A stretch of DNA of 64,000 bases from Allofournierella massiliensis. GTDB taxonomy: Bacteria; Bacillota; Clostridia; Oscillospirales; Ruminococcaceae. Within the stretch, counting starts at the first letter, position 1. Every line of letters begins with the position of its first letter. The translations under genes and the position numbers were made by a program. The stretch lies in the NCBI RefSeq assembly GCF_004345265.1, contig NZ_SLUM01000008.1, positions 1 to 64,000 of the forward strand. Reading direction: 5' to 3'. A model generated the notes under the pieces. That model saw nothing but the letters and a program-made list of their open reading frames with translations, searched no databases and was not told where the DNA came from. Shown here one piece after another: positions 26,454 through 35,733 of the stretch.

Positions 26454-27686
26454 ATGAACAGCAGCCTGCGCAGCGATGCGAATACCATCATTGAACGGTC
26501 CATTCAGGCCGTTCTGCCGGACGAGGCGGTGCGCCGCGCCCTGAGCGGCCGGAAGTTTTCCGGCCGGGTGCTGCTGGTGGCGGCGGGCAAGGCGGCCTGG
26601 CAGATGGCCAGCGCCGCTGCCGCCCAGCTGGGCGACGGGCTTTCCGCCGGCGTGGTGGTGACCAAATACGACCATGTGAAAGGGGACATTCCCCATTGCA
26701 CCTGCTATGAAGCGGGCCATCCGGTGCCGGACGAAAACTCCTTCGCCGCCACCCAGGCCGCGCTGGATCTGGTCAAAGATGCGGGCGAGGGCGACACCGT
26801 GCTGTTCCTGCTTTCCGGCGGAGGCAGCGCCCTGTTTGAAAAACCGCTGGTGAGCGGCGAGGAGCTGCAGAACATCACCGGCCAGCTGCTGGCCTGCGGG
26901 GCGGACATCGTGGAGATGAACACCCTGCGCAAGCGGCTGAGTGCGGTGAAGGGCGGGCGCTTTGCTCAGCTGTGCGCCCCGGCGAAGGTGTTCGCGGTGG
27001 TGCTCAGCGACATTCTGGGCGACCCGCTGGACATGATCGCCTCCGGCCCGGCCTGCCCGGATTCCTCCACCTGCGCTCAGGCGCTGGCGGTGGTGGAAAA
27101 ATATCATCTGACCCTGAGCGACGCTGCCATGGAGTGCCTGAAGCAGGAAACCCCCAAGCAGCTGGACAATGTGGAAACCCAGATCACCGGCAGCGTGCGC
27201 CAGCTGTGCGCCGCTGCGGCCCAGGTCTGCCGCCAGCTGGGCTATGAGCCGGTGATCCTCACCGACCAGCTGTGCTGTCAGGCAAAGGAGGCGGGGAGCT
27301 TTCTTGCCTCCATCGCAAAAACCCATGCCCGTCCGGAGCATCCCATGGCCTTTATCGCCGGGGGTGAAACGGTGGTGCAGCTTACCGGCAAAGGCAGGGG
27401 CGGCCGCAATCAGGAGCTTGCCCTGGCCGCCGCCGAGGGCATTGCCGGCATGGATAACGCCGCCGTGTTCAGTGTGGGCAGCGACGGCACCGACGGCCCC
27501 ACCGATGCCGCCGGCGGCTATGTGGACGGAAGCACCCGGGCCGCACTGCTGGCCGCGGGGCTCACCGTGCACGGGGTACTGGCGGAGAACGACGCCTACC
27601 ATGCCCTGCAAAAAACCGACGGACTGATTGTAACCGGCCCCACCGGCACCAATGTGAACGATGTGGCGCTGGCGCTGGTGCGCTGA
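26454..27686 (+). CDS. Glycerate 2-kinase, MOFRL type
   Basis: 410 residues, class II glycerate kinase (GckA/TtuD type), which phosphorylates D-glycerate to 2-phosphoglycerate. Features: VLLVAAGKAAWQMASAA near the N terminus, LFLLSGGGSALFEKP (phosphate loop), and the C-terminal MOFRL domain (GRGGRNQELALAAA, SVGSDGTDGPTDAAGGYVDG). It is the last step that brings aldarate carbon into glycolysis. It follows garR by 31 bases and ends before a hairpin. Confidence 0.93.
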   Translation: MNSSLRSDANTIIERSIQAVLPDEAVRRALSGRKFSGRVLLVAAGKAAWQMASAAAAQLGDGLSAGVVVTKYDHVKGDIPHCTCYEAGHPVPDENSFAATQAALDLVKDAGEGDTVLFLLSGGGSALFEKPLVSGEELQNITGQLLACGADIVEMNTLRKRLSAVKGGRFAQLCAPAKVFAVVLSDILGDPLDMIASGPACPDSSTCAQALAVVEKYHLTLSDAAMECLKQETPKQLDNVETQITGSVRQLCAAAAQVCRQLGYEPVILTDQLCCQAKEAGSFLASIAKTHARPEHPMAFIAGGETVVQLTGKGRGGRNQELALAAAEGIAGMDNAAVFSVGSDGTDGPTDAAGGYVDGSTRAALLAAGLTVHGVLAENDAYHALQKTDGLIVTGPTGTNVNDVALALVR

Positions 27687-27745
27687 GCCGGGCAGACAAA
27701 CCCAAACTGTTACCGAACCTCTCATTTTAATATTCTCCTTATAAA

Positions 27746-27800
27746 GCAGACACCGCCCGAACGCTGGATCATGTCCCCTCAGCGCCGGGCGGTGTTTGCT
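27746..27800 (+). terminator. Terminator after glycerate kinase
   Basis: ACACCGCCCG pairs with CGGGCGGTGT across a 26-base loop that holds extra pairing. The T run after it is short. Confidence 0.6.
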
Positions 27801-27912
27801 TTGTGTGAAAAAATGAACGATGACGCACGCCCGGTGAAAGGAAGATGAAACGAATCTGAACGGTTTGCCAAAGCGCACAGCCCGATGGGGCATATCCCGG
27901 AAGGTTTGCCGC

Positions 27913-27942
27913 TTGTGGTCGAACGGGGCGTGGAACTACAAT
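27913..27942 (+). promoter_or_regulatory. Promoter of the second glucarate dehydratase gene
   Basis: TTGTGG (27913-27918) and TACAAT (27937-27942) with an 18-base spacer; the start codon follows 63 bases later. Confidence 0.5.
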
Positions 27943-28005
27943 AAAGGCAGAAAGAGAACGCGGCACAACAGCCGCGCAACCAGTAAGAAACCGGAGGAAA
28001 ACAAA

Positions 28006-29358
28006 ATGAACGCAACATCACCCATCATCACCAAAATGCAGGTGATCCCGGTGGCGGGCTACGACAGCATGCTCATGACCCTGAGCGGAGCGCACGCCCC
28101 CTGCTTCACTCGAAATCTGGTCATCCTGACCGACAACGCCGGCCACACCGGCATCGGCGAGATCCACGGCGGCGACTACACCTGCGAATGCCTGAACGCG
28201 GTGAAGCCTCTGGTGGAGGGCCAGCCCGTGGCCTGCTACCGTCAGGTGCTGCAGCGCATCCACAAGCTGGCCCAGCGGGCCGAAGGCGACGACGGCGAGG
28301 GCATCCAGACGCTGGACATCTCCAAGCTGAAGTTTGTGGTCAAGAGCGAGTGGGCCATCGAGTGCGCCATGATGGATCTGATGGGCCAGTTCCTGGGCGT
28401 GCCCATGTGCCAGCTGCTGGGCGAGGGCCAACAGCGCACCGAGGTGGAGATGCTGGGCTACATGTTCTATGTGTCCGACAAGAACAAGTACACCGCCCCC
28501 GGCATTCAGTATCTGGACGAGAGCAACAGCAGCGACCCCTGGTTCCGCCTGCGCCGGGAGGAGATCCTGACCCCCGAGCGGATGGTGGAGGAAGCCCAGG
28601 TGCTGCACGAGAAGTACGGCTTCAACAACTTCAAGCTCAAGGGCGGCGTGCTGCGGGGCGAAGAGGAGATGGAGGCGCTGCGGGCCATCAAGAAGGCATT
28701 CCCGGAAGCCCGCATCAACATTGACCCCAACGGCGCCTGGAGCCTGGAGGAGGCCATCCGCCTGTGCAAGGACATGCACGATGTGATCACCTATGTGGAG
28801 GATCCCTGCGGCCCCGAGGCCGGTTACTCCGGCCGCGAGATCATGCGGGAATTCAAGAACGCCACCCAGTTCCAGGTGGCCACCAACATGATCGCCACCG
28901 ACTGGCGGCAGTTCTACCACACCATCAGCCTGAACGCCTGCGACATCATTCTGGCCGACCCCCACTTCTGGGGCTTCGACGGCACCATCCGCATGGCCTA
29001 GCTGCTGGAGAAGTGGGGCCTGACCTGGGGCGTGCACTCCAACAACCATTTCGACATCACGCTGGCGGCCTTCGCTCAGGTGGGTGCGGCAGCGCCCGGC
29101 GAGCCCGCCCCGCTGGACACCCACTGGATCTGGCAGGATGGCCAGAACCTGCTGCTGGATACCCCGCAGATCGTGAACGGCAAGCTGCAGGTGCCGGATG
29201 CCCCGGGCCTGGGCGTGCACCTGAACATGGAGCGGGTGATGCAGGCCAACGCGCTGTACAACAGCCTGCCCAGCCACGACCGGGACGACGCCATGGCCAT
29301 GCAGTACCTGATTCCGAACTGGAAGTACGACCACAAGAAACCCTGCCTGGTGCGCTGA
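28006..29358 (+). pseudogene. Second glucarate dehydratase-like gene, interrupted by TAG at codon 332
   Basis: Same family as the enzyme at 20480 (450 codons; the first 332 and the rest both intact). TAG at 28999-29001 stands where relatives have Gln (MAQ): one C-to-T change from CAG. The part after it carries the catalytic His ([11 protein letters not shown], about residue 344), so the truncated product lacks the active site. Before the stop, the Lys motif NFKLKGG, INIDPNG and YVEDPCG are all good. The second half is also free of further damage, so the mutation is recent, a sequencing error, or read through. It differs from the first paralogue (for example CYRQVLQRIHKLAQ) and may have been a GudX-like or galactarate-specific enzyme. 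ATG 28006 has GGAGGAAAA. Confidence 0.85.
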
Positions 29359-29396
29359 AGCAGCAGACGGATTTTTCCTCTTTTCTCTCGAAATGC

Positions 29397-29431
29397 AAAG
29401 AACGCCCCGGCTCAAAGCCGGGGCGTTCTTT
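29397..29431 (+). terminator. Terminator after the second glucarate dehydratase gene
   Basis: A perfect 16-bp stem (29397-29412 with 29416-29431) with a 3-nt loop. Confidence 0.93.
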
Positions 29432-29504
29432 GGTTTGTACACGCTTTTGCCGGAGGGTGTGAGAAAGAGAAACCGGCGCAGCGCAAAAGAGAAAAGAGGA
29501 ATGC

Positions 29505-30428
29505 TTATTTGAGATGACGGTCGAAGAAGTCGATCATCAGCTGTTTGACCGAGGGCTGGAAGAACTCGCGGGAGCCATGGCCGGCGTGATGCAGCACATA
29601 CAGCTCGGCTTTTTCCTCCAGACCGGCGTCACAGATGGCCTGATAGAAGGGCTCGCTGCTCAGCCCCAGCGGAACAATGGGGTCGTTGTCGCCGTGAAGG
29701 ATCTGGATGGGGCACATGCCCGGATTGATCTTGCCGGTCACGCTGGCGGCCACCGCACGCTGCTTCATGGTGGCGGGATCACCGCCCAGCAGTGCGCCGC
29801 CGTGGGTATCCTCCACCCGGTGCCAGCGGAAGGAAGGATCGGAAAAACGTTTTTCTTCGCTTTCCATCAGCGCCAGCACATCCACCGGGCCGAACATGTC
29901 GCAGCAGGCCTGCACTCTGGAGGACTGGTCCAGATGTTCCCCCACGTCGTCGCCATCCAGATTCATGGCGGCCATGGCAGCCAGGTGGCCGCCCGCCGAC
30001 CGGCCGAACACGCCAATGTGTTCGGGGTCGATCTCAAATTTCGCGGCGTTGGCCCGAAGGAAGCGGATGGCTTCCTTCACATCCCGGATCTGATCCGGGT
30101 AATGGCCCTGAGCGCTGCTGCGGTAGTAGATGGACGCCACCACATAGCCTGCGTTGGCAAACTCGGTCATCTCGCCCAGCATCAGGTTTTTGTCTGCGCC
30201 GCGCCAGCCGCCGCCGGGAATCCACACCAGAGCGGGCTTTGGGGAATGATCCTCCCGGGGATCGTCTTCGCCGATGGCGAGCTTTTGTTCGCTGTTGCCG
30301 TTTTGCAGCAGCACCGAGAGCTTCAGCTCCAGAGGGTTGCCCTCCAGATCGGTGCGGGTGGCATAGACCACGTTGTCGATGAGATTCAGGGCCTTGCGCT
30401 TATGGCCCGGGTCGATGTACTGTTTCAT
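29505..30428 (-). CDS. Alpha/beta hydrolase, acetyl-esterase/lipase type
   Basis: 307 residues. The oxyanion motif is PALVWIPGGGWRGADK, the nucleophile is in GVFGRSAGGHLAA (GxSxG), and the Asp and His of the triad are in ILHGDNDPIVPLG and HHAGHGSREFF. This is the BD-FAE/esterase-lipase family, with no signal peptide, so it is cytoplasmic. The substrate is unknown; deacetylation or ester cleavage of a taken-up compound is plausible since the gene directly follows an SLC13 transporter in one operon (27 bases apart). Confidence 0.85.
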   Translation of the reverse strand: MKQYIDPGHKRKALNLIDNVVYATRTDLEGNPLELKLSVLLQNGNSEQKLAIGEDDPREDHSPKPALVWIPGGGWRGADKNLMLGEMTEFANAGYVVASIYYRSSAQGHYPDQIRDVKEAIRFLRANAAKFEIDPEHIGVFGRSAGGHLAAMAAMNLDGDDVGEHLDQSSRVQACCDMFGPVDVLALMESEEKRFSDPSFRWHRVEDTHGGALLGGDPATMKQRAVAASVTGKINPGMCPIQILHGDNDPIVPLGLSSEPFYQAICDAGLEEKAELYVLHHAGHGSREFFQPSVKQLMIDFFDRHLK

Positions 30429-30455
30429 GTTGTTGCCTCGTATGTTTGATAAGGT

Positions 30456-31739
30456 TTAATTGTAGATAGGGAAGAAGAGATTCACGCCGATAATCAGCGA
30501 GATCATGAGCAGCAATACCAGAGGCAGGGTGAATTTCATCACCTTGAAGGCATTGTGATTACCAATGCCAAAGGCCATCATGGCACCGGCACAGCCGGTG
30601 GGCATTGCAATGGCGAACCAGCTGGAAACAGCCGCCACCAGAACCACGGCCTTCACATTCATGCCACCAGCCTGTGCTGTGGCTGCGGCGATGGGGCACA
30701 TGAGGGCCATGGTGCCCATGTTGGAAAGGAAGTTGGTGAGGATGGTGGTGACCACACAGAACACGATAGACACAAACAAGCCACTGGGATTGGAGCCCAG
30801 AATGTTCAGTACGGTGTTGCCGATCAAATCGCCCACGCCGGTGCTGCCCAGAACCGAGGACATCACAGTCATGCCGGCGATCATCCAGACCATGTCGCTG
30901 GTGAGGGTGGAAACGGCTTCCTTAACGCTGAGAACCTTGGTGAGGATCAGGATCAGTACGCCGGCGGCGGGCAGAACATTGGTGACATCGCTGCCCAGCT
31001 GATTGGAGAACATGAAACCACCCATAACAAGGAAGAATACCAAGAAGGTGATGATTTCATCCCGTCGACTGAGGGCTTCGGTTTCCTTCACGTCCTTTAC
31101 CTGGGAGTTGTCGATCTTGCCACTGGGAATCAGTTTATAGCACAGGATGCAGTAAAGGGTGCCGACAATGGCGGGCAGAATGCCAGCTTTGAAGTAATCG
31201 GTGATAGCCAGCAGATCCTCAGGACCTACCATGCCCTGATAGAAAGAGTTGATGGTGCCGGGCATGGTGGCGCCCATGCCGATGGGAATTTTGGAAGTCC
31301 AGATGGTGTTGATGCAAGCTACCGCAAACAGCATGCGGGCGGGGGAGATGGAGCTCTTTTCGTCCAGCGTCTGCACAAACAGCAGCATGATGGACAGGCA
31401 GGCGATCTGGCCCATCAGCTGGGATAGGGCGATGGTGATCACATACAGCGCAACCACCAGGAAAATGCCCTGCTTGCCCTGCAGATTGGTCATCACACCG
31501 CGCAGGCGGTGTACCAGGCTGGTCTTGCCCAGGGCAGTTGCCACCACGATCATGGTTGCCACCATGATTGTGGTGCTGTTGGAAAGACCGGAAAAGGCAG
31601 TGGAAAGGTCGCAAACACCGGTAAGCACAAAGGCCACGCAGCAGATCATTGCGGTCACACCGTAAGGGATGATGCGGGTCAGCAGCATGACGACCATGAA
31701 CGCAAGAATGGCCAGAACAATAATCATTTCTATGGTCAT
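30456..31739 (-). CDS. SLC13/DASS-family anion transporter
   Basis: 427 residues with about 11 hydrophobic segments. Features of divalent-anion/sodium symporters are visible: the repeated Asn-Thr loop regions (SNSTTIMVATMIVV in the first half and LTNFLSNMGTMALMCPIAAA in the second). A dicarboxylate or related anion is the probable substrate. The ATG at 31739 has AGGAGG; the longer frame at its N terminus lacks one. It heads an operon with the esterase and is divergent from a LysR gene, the common arrangement for a LysR-controlled transporter. Confidence 0.85.
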   Translation of the reverse strand: MTIEMIIVLAILAFMVVMLLTRIIPYGVTAMICCVAFVLTGVCDLSTAFSGLSNSTTIMVATMIVVATALGKTSLVHRLRGVMTNLQGKQGIFLVVALYVITIALSQLMGQIACLSIMLLFVQTLDEKSSISPARMLFAVACINTIWTSKIPIGMGATMPGTINSFYQGMVGPEDLLAITDYFKAGILPAIVGTLYCILCYKLIPSGKIDNSQVKDVKETEALSRRDEIITFLVFFLVMGGFMFSNQLGSDVTNVLPAAGVLILILTKVLSVKEAVSTLTSDMVWMIAGMTVMSSVLGSTGVGDLIGNTVLNILGSNPSGLFVSIVFCVVTTILTNFLSNMGTMALMCPIAAATAQAGGMNVKAVVLVAAVSSWFAIAMPTGCAGAMMAFGIGNHNAFKVMKFTLPLVLLLMISLIIGVNLFFPIYN

Positions 31740-31985
31740 GATGATCCTCCTGATTGTTTGGTTGAAAAACAACAGGAAAAAATCGACGATTCCCCTGGGG
31801 TGCGGCCGCAAAATTGTGCGAAATGCCTGTTGTTTTTTCTCTATATCACTATATTACAGAGAAAATGACGGACACACAATCCAGCGAAGGCTATACAAAT
31901 TATAAGCAAAAACTATGGATGTTCTTGCGCCTGACCATTCGCAGCGATACAATAAAGTCAGAACGGAAAACGGGAGGAAACGGGC

Positions 31986-32966
31986 GTGAACGTGCGAAGC
32001 ATGGAGTATCTGCTGGCCATCGAAAAAACAGGCAGCCTTTCCGCCGCGGGTCGGCTGCTGAAGGTTTCGCAGCCGACCCTTACGGTGTTTGTGCAGGGGC
32101 TGGAGCAGCAGCTGGGCGCGGCGCTGTTCCGGCGGGAGGGTCGCTGCCTTGTGCCCACCGCGCAGGGCCGGGTGCTGCTGAATGCCGCCCGGGAGATCGT
32201 GGCGGTGAAGGAGCAGACCTATCAGACCATCCACCGGCTGACCCATCGTCAGAGCAGCCGCATTGTGATTGGCGCCACTCCGCTGCGGGGCTCGCTGATG
32301 GTGGCGCAGGTGTTCCCGGCCTTCAACCGGCGGTTCCCGGATGTGGAGCTGGTGATCCGGGAGGGCTACACCCGGGACATCAAGGACTGGGTGCGCCGGG
32401 GTCAGGTGGACTGTGCCCTGTCCAGCTACATCAGCGGCGAGGAAGGGTTCGAGATCATTGCAACCATGAAGGAGGAGATCGTGGCGGCGGTGCCCGGCTT
32501 TCATCCCATGGCGGCCATGGCCCGGGAGCGGGGCGACGCGCTGCCCTGTGTGGATATCCGCTGTTTTGCGGATTCGCCTTTTGTGCTCATGGCGGAAGGA
32601 AATACCGCCCGCGCGGTGTACGACCGGATCATGGAAAAGGAGGGGCTGCGGCCCACCGAGGTGTTCGAGACCAACAATCTGCTGGTGCTCTGCCGCATGG
32701 TGGGGCAGGGAATGGGCGTGGCGCTGATTCCCGCCAGCTCCATGCAGAAAAACAGGGAGGACACGGTGTATTTTTCCATCTATCCCCGGTACTACATGCA
32801 CCTGGGCATGCTGCTGCCCCCCGGCCGCAACGAGCTGAGCGAAGCTGAGCGGTATCTGGCCTATCTGGTGATCCGCGGCGATATGGAGAATCCCGCCTAT
32901 CAGCGGAGTCTGAATGTGAGAGCCCAGCAGATTTTAAATGAATTCGAGGGGGAGGATACGCCGTGA
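31986..32966 (+). CDS. LysR-family transcriptional regulator
   Basis: 326 residues. The N-terminal winged HTH (MEYLLAIEKTGSLSAAGRLL, SQPTLTVFVQGLEQQLG) is followed by a type 2 periplasmic-binding-like effector domain (RIVIGATPLRGSLMVAQVFP onward). The start is GTG at 31986 behind ACGGGAGG. It is divergent from the SLC13-esterase operon, which it probably controls. Its stop overlaps the start of a second, very short LysR gene. Confidence 0.92.
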   Translation: MNVRSMEYLLAIEKTGSLSAAGRLLKVSQPTLTVFVQGLEQQLGAALFRREGRCLVPTAQGRVLLNAAREIVAVKEQTYQTIHRLTHRQSSRIVIGATPLRGSLMVAQVFPAFNRRFPDVELVIREGYTRDIKDWVRRGQVDCALSSYISGEEGFEIIATMKEEIVAAVPGFHPMAAMARERGDALPCVDIRCFADSPFVLMAEGNTARAVYDRIMEKEGLRPTEVFETNNLLVLCRMVGQGMGVALIPASSMQKNREDTVYFSIYPRYYMHLGMLLPPGRNELSEAERYLAYLVIRGDMENPAYQRSLNVRAQQILNEFEGEDTP

Positions 32967-33220
32967 GCCTGCAAAGCATGGAATATGTGATTGCCATTTC
33001 CGAGGAAAAGAGCCTTTCCCGGGCGGCGGAGCGGCTGCTGATCAGCCAGGCCGCCCTGAGCCAGCATGTGAAAAAGCTGGAAACCGAGCTGGACGCCAGG
33101 CTGTTCCAGCGCCAGCACGGTCATCTGGTGCTCACCGATGCGGGCCGTGTGTATGTGAACGGGGCGCGCAGGGTGCTGGATATTTACAACCGGGCCCTGT
33201 ATCAAATCTACCACATGTGA
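32963..33220 (+). CDS. Lone LysR-type DNA-binding domain (no effector domain)
   Basis: 85 residues, only the winged HTH and linker helix of a LysR protein (MEYVIAISEEKSLSRAAERL, ISQAALSQHVKKLETELDAR). The stop codon and a tight terminator follow at once. There is no sign of an effector domain downstream. The GTG start is behind GGGGGAGG and overlaps the stop of the full-length LysR gene, so the two are translated together. It may be a working small regulator, for example able to pair with the full-length protein through the linker helix, or a deletion remnant. Confidence 0.82.
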   Translation: MSLQSMEYVIAISEEKSLSRAAERLLISQAALSQHVKKLETELDARLFQRQHGHLVLTDAGRVYVNGARRVLDIYNRALYQIYHM

Positions 33221-33231
33221 GGAAAACAAGC

Positions 33232-33260
33232 AAAGAGCCTGTGCGGTGCACAGGCTCTTT
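33232..33260 (+). terminator. Terminator after the LysR pair
   Basis: A perfect 13-bp stem with a 3-nt loop, and a T run; convergent with the GltD-like gene. Confidence 0.92.
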
Positions 33261-33272
33261 TTGCGTGCCGAA

Positions 33273-34490
33273 TCAGTTCAGGCTCTGCAGGTATTCATCC
33301 ATGGCGGCCGCCACGGTTTTGGAATACTTCACCGCTTCCACCACGGTGCGGGCGCCCAGCACCACGTCGCCGCTGGCAAAAATGCCCGGGCGGCTGGTGT
33401 GACCGGTCTCGTCGGTGGCCAGAAGGCCCCGTTCGGTGGTATTCAGGCCGGTGGTGGTGTTCACGATTTTGTCCTTGGGGCCCTGGCTCACTGCAATGAT
33501 CACGCTGTCCGCCGGAAAGAGCGCCGGTTCGCTCAGCTGGGTTACCTGACCGTTTTCATCGAAGGATGCCTGCCGGTACTCCACGCCCTGATCGGTGATG
33601 CGCTCGCTGTGGATGCCGTAAAGAAATTCCACTCCGTCGGCCAGCGCGTAGTCCACCTCCCGCACGCTGGCGGCGGCCCTGTCGGACCGGCAGAGGATGG
33701 TCACATGTTTTGCCCCCTTGCGCAGGGCGGTGCGGGCCACGTCCATGGCCGAGTTGCCTGCGCCGATCACCGCCACATCATTGCCCAGATCATACACATC
33801 CGGATCCACCAGATAATCGATGGCAAAGTGCACGTGGCCCAGGCTCTCGCCGGGAATGCCCAGCTTTCTGGGCCGCCACACGCCGGTGCCGATGAAGATG
33901 GCCTGATAGCCGTCCCGCTGCAGATCGTCCACCGTGAGTGCCCCGCCGATGGAGGTGTTGGGCCGGATTTTCACCCCCAGCTTCACCAGCTGATCCTTGT
34001 ACCGGTCCAGCACCGACTTGGGCAGCCGGAAGGCGGGAATGCCGTAACGCAGCACGCCGCCGATCTTTTCCCGGCTTTCAAACAGGGTCACATCGTAGCC
34101 CTTCTGGGCCAGCAGCACCGAGATGGTGATGCCCGCGGGCCCGCTGCCGATGATGGCGACCCGCTTGCCCCGGTTGCCTTCGCGCCGGATCTGCATCCGG
34201 TCCAGATAGGTGTCCGAGATGTAGTTCTCGATGCTGGAAATGTGCACCGGGGCGCTTTTGCGGCCCAGCACACAGTGCCCCTCGCACTGCTTTTCGTGGT
34301 CGCACACCAGCGAACAGACCACGCTCAGGGGGTTGTTCTCAAACAGCATCTCGCCGGCGGCGTCCAGCTGGCTGTTCAGAAACAGCTGGATTATGTCCGG
34401 AATGGGGGTGTTGATGGGGCAGCCGGTGCGACACTGGGGCACCTTGCAGTGCAAACAGCGCCGGGCTTCGTTTACCACATGAATGGCCAT
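33273..34490 (-). CDS. GltD-like NAD(P)H/FAD oxidoreductase
   Basis: 405 residues with the structure of the glutamate synthase small subunit. Cys-rich 4Fe-4S motifs RCLHCKVPQCRTGCP and CSLVCDHEKQCEGHC are at the N terminus, then an FAD-binding GSGPAG and an NADPH-binding GAGNSAMD. The C-terminal GDVVLGARTVVEA is the FAD signature. As no large GltB subunit is next to it, it could work with a distant partner or as an electron-transfer subunit for another enzyme, such as dihydropyrimidine dehydrogenase or an NfnB-type protein. ATG 34490 has AAGGAGGAG. Confidence 0.88.
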   Translation of the reverse strand: MAIHVVNEARRCLHCKVPQCRTGCPINTPIPDIIQLFLNSQLDAAGEMLFENNPLSVVCSLVCDHEKQCEGHCVLGRKSAPVHISSIENYISDTYLDRMQIRREGNRGKRVAIIGSGPAGITISVLLAQKGYDVTLFESREKIGGVLRYGIPAFRLPKSVLDRYKDQLVKLGVKIRPNTSIGGALTVDDLQRDGYQAIFIGTGVWRPRKLGIPGESLGHVHFAIDYLVDPDVYDLGNDVAVIGAGNSAMDVARTALRKGAKHVTILCRSDRAAASVREVDYALADGVEFLYGIHSERITDQGVEYRQASFDENGQVTQLSEPALFPADSVIIAVSQGPKDKIVNTTTGLNTTERGLLATDETGHTSRPGIFASGDVVLGARTVVEAVKYSKTVAAAMDEYLQSLN

Positions 34491-34534
34491 ATTGCGTCTC
34501 CTCCTTGTTGATGATGAAAAACGGGCGGAAAAAG

Positions 34535-34556
34535 AACCCCGGCGGGCAGCCGGGGT
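34535..34556 (-). terminator. Hairpin upstream of the GltD-like gene
   Basis: CCCCGGC pairs with GCCGGGG around GGGCA. On the minus strand it is followed by TTCTTTTT, so it would end the aldo/keto reductase transcript and leave the GltD-like gene to its own promoter. Confidence 0.7.
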
Positions 34557-34565
34557 GGGTGAGGG

Positions 34566-35414
34566 TTACACGATGTCCAGCGGGGTGCGGCGGGTGGGGG
34601 CCGGGAAGGCGGCATCCAGTGCGGCCAGCTCCTCGGCGCTCAGGCGCAGTTCCAGCGCGGCGGCGTTGTCCAGCGTGTGCTCGGCCCGGCTGCTGCGGGG
34701 AATGGGGTACACCCCCGGCCGGGTGAGCAGAAAGGCCAGCAACACCTGCCAGAGCGAAACTCCGTGTGCTGCGGCGGCGTTCTGCACCGCGGCGCAGCCC
34801 GCCAGATCCCGGCGCAGGCTGCCCGCCTGTGCCAGCGGGCAGTAGGCCATCATGGGCATGCCCTGCTTTTGCATCCAGGGCAGCAGATCAAATTCCACGC
34901 CCCGGCTGCCCAGATGATACAGCACCTGATCGGTGGAGCACCGGCTACCGCCGGTCACTTCCAGCAGCTCGTCCATGTCCAGCGCGTCAAAGTTGGAAAC
35001 GCCCCAGGCCCGGATGCGCCCCTTTGCCTTCAGCTGCTCCATGCACTCCACCGTCTCGGCCAGAGGCACCGCGCCCCGCCAGTGCAGCAGATACAGATCC
35101 AGATAATCGGTGCCCAGCCGCCGCAAAGAGTTTTCGCAGCTCAGAAAAATGCTGCGCCGATCCGCGTGGAAGGGGTACACCTTGGACACCAGATACAGCG
35201 AGGCCCGATCCATGCCCCGGATGGCGCTGCCGATCAGATGCTCGGATGCGCCCTCGCCGTACATTTCGGCGGTGTCGATCAGGTTCATGCCTGCCTCCAC
35301 GCCTGCCTGCAGCGCCTTGCGCTCCCGGGCGGCGGTGGCGGCATTCTCGCCCAGATACCAGGTGCCCTGACCGATGCGGCCCACCGCCCGGCCGTTTTCC
35401 GTAATAAATTCCAT
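34566..35414 (-). CDS. Aldo/keto reductase
   Basis: 282 residues. The catalytic tetrad is visible: Asp and Tyr in DTAEMYGEGASE, Lys in SKVYPF, His in LYLLHWRG. The NADPH-binding end is IPRSSRAEH. Predicted as a cytoplasmic NADPH-dependent carbonyl reductase of broad specificity. The ATG at 35414 has GAAAGGAC; the frame runs much further upstream but without a ribosome site. It is divergent from the lipoprotein esterase gene. Confidence 0.9.
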   Translation of the reverse strand: MEFITENGRAVGRIGQGTWYLGENAATAARERKALQAGVEAGMNLIDTAEMYGEGASEHLIGSAIRGMDRASLYLVSKVYPFHADRRSIFLSCENSLRRLGTDYLDLYLLHWRGAVPLAETVECMEQLKAKGRIRAWGVSNFDALDMDELLEVTGGSRCSTDQVLYHLGSRGVEFDLLPWMQKQGMPMMAYCPLAQAGSLRRDLAGCAAVQNAAAAHGVSLWQVLLAFLLTRPGVYPIPRSSRAEHTLDNAAALELRLSAEELAALDAAFPAPTRRTPLDIV

Positions 35415-35733
35415 GTTTGTTGTCCTTTCGTGCAGTGAAAATAGGCTGCTTTCATTGTAGCCGCCGCCGGTTGGGGTGGGCAATGGATAAACTGCACATC
35501 CGGGCGGCGCAAAGTTGTGGAAGCTGCACAATCGTTTTGAAACCTTGCATCGGGTGTGGAAGATCCTGCAATGGGCTGAAAGAAGGCTGCGAAAGGGGTG
35601 AAACCGGTTGCAATTGCGGGGCGGATCCGCAGAAGGTGCACGGTTTTCGACAGATTGTGAATGAAATGTGGAAAAGTACTCCGTGTTTTGTATAATAAAG
35701 CCGGAAAACAGCCTGCAAAAGGAGGAAACACGG
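35415..35733. promoter_or_regulatory. Divergent intergenic region, AKR and lipoprotein genes
   Basis: 319 bases with no gene. A TATAAT is at 35691-35696 for the plus-strand gene. There are several TGCAA/TTGCA half-sites (near 35550, 35568 and 35612), similar to the palindrome at 21917, but they are not regularly spaced, so I make no firm operator call. Confidence 0.4.

Noticed and set aside
2946-29001. Recoding of TGA to Trp or TAG to an amino acid throughout the genome
   Set aside because: Many intact genes here end in TGA (for example the BlaI-like gene) or TAG (for example the exporter and PAPS-like genes), so both are ordinary stops.
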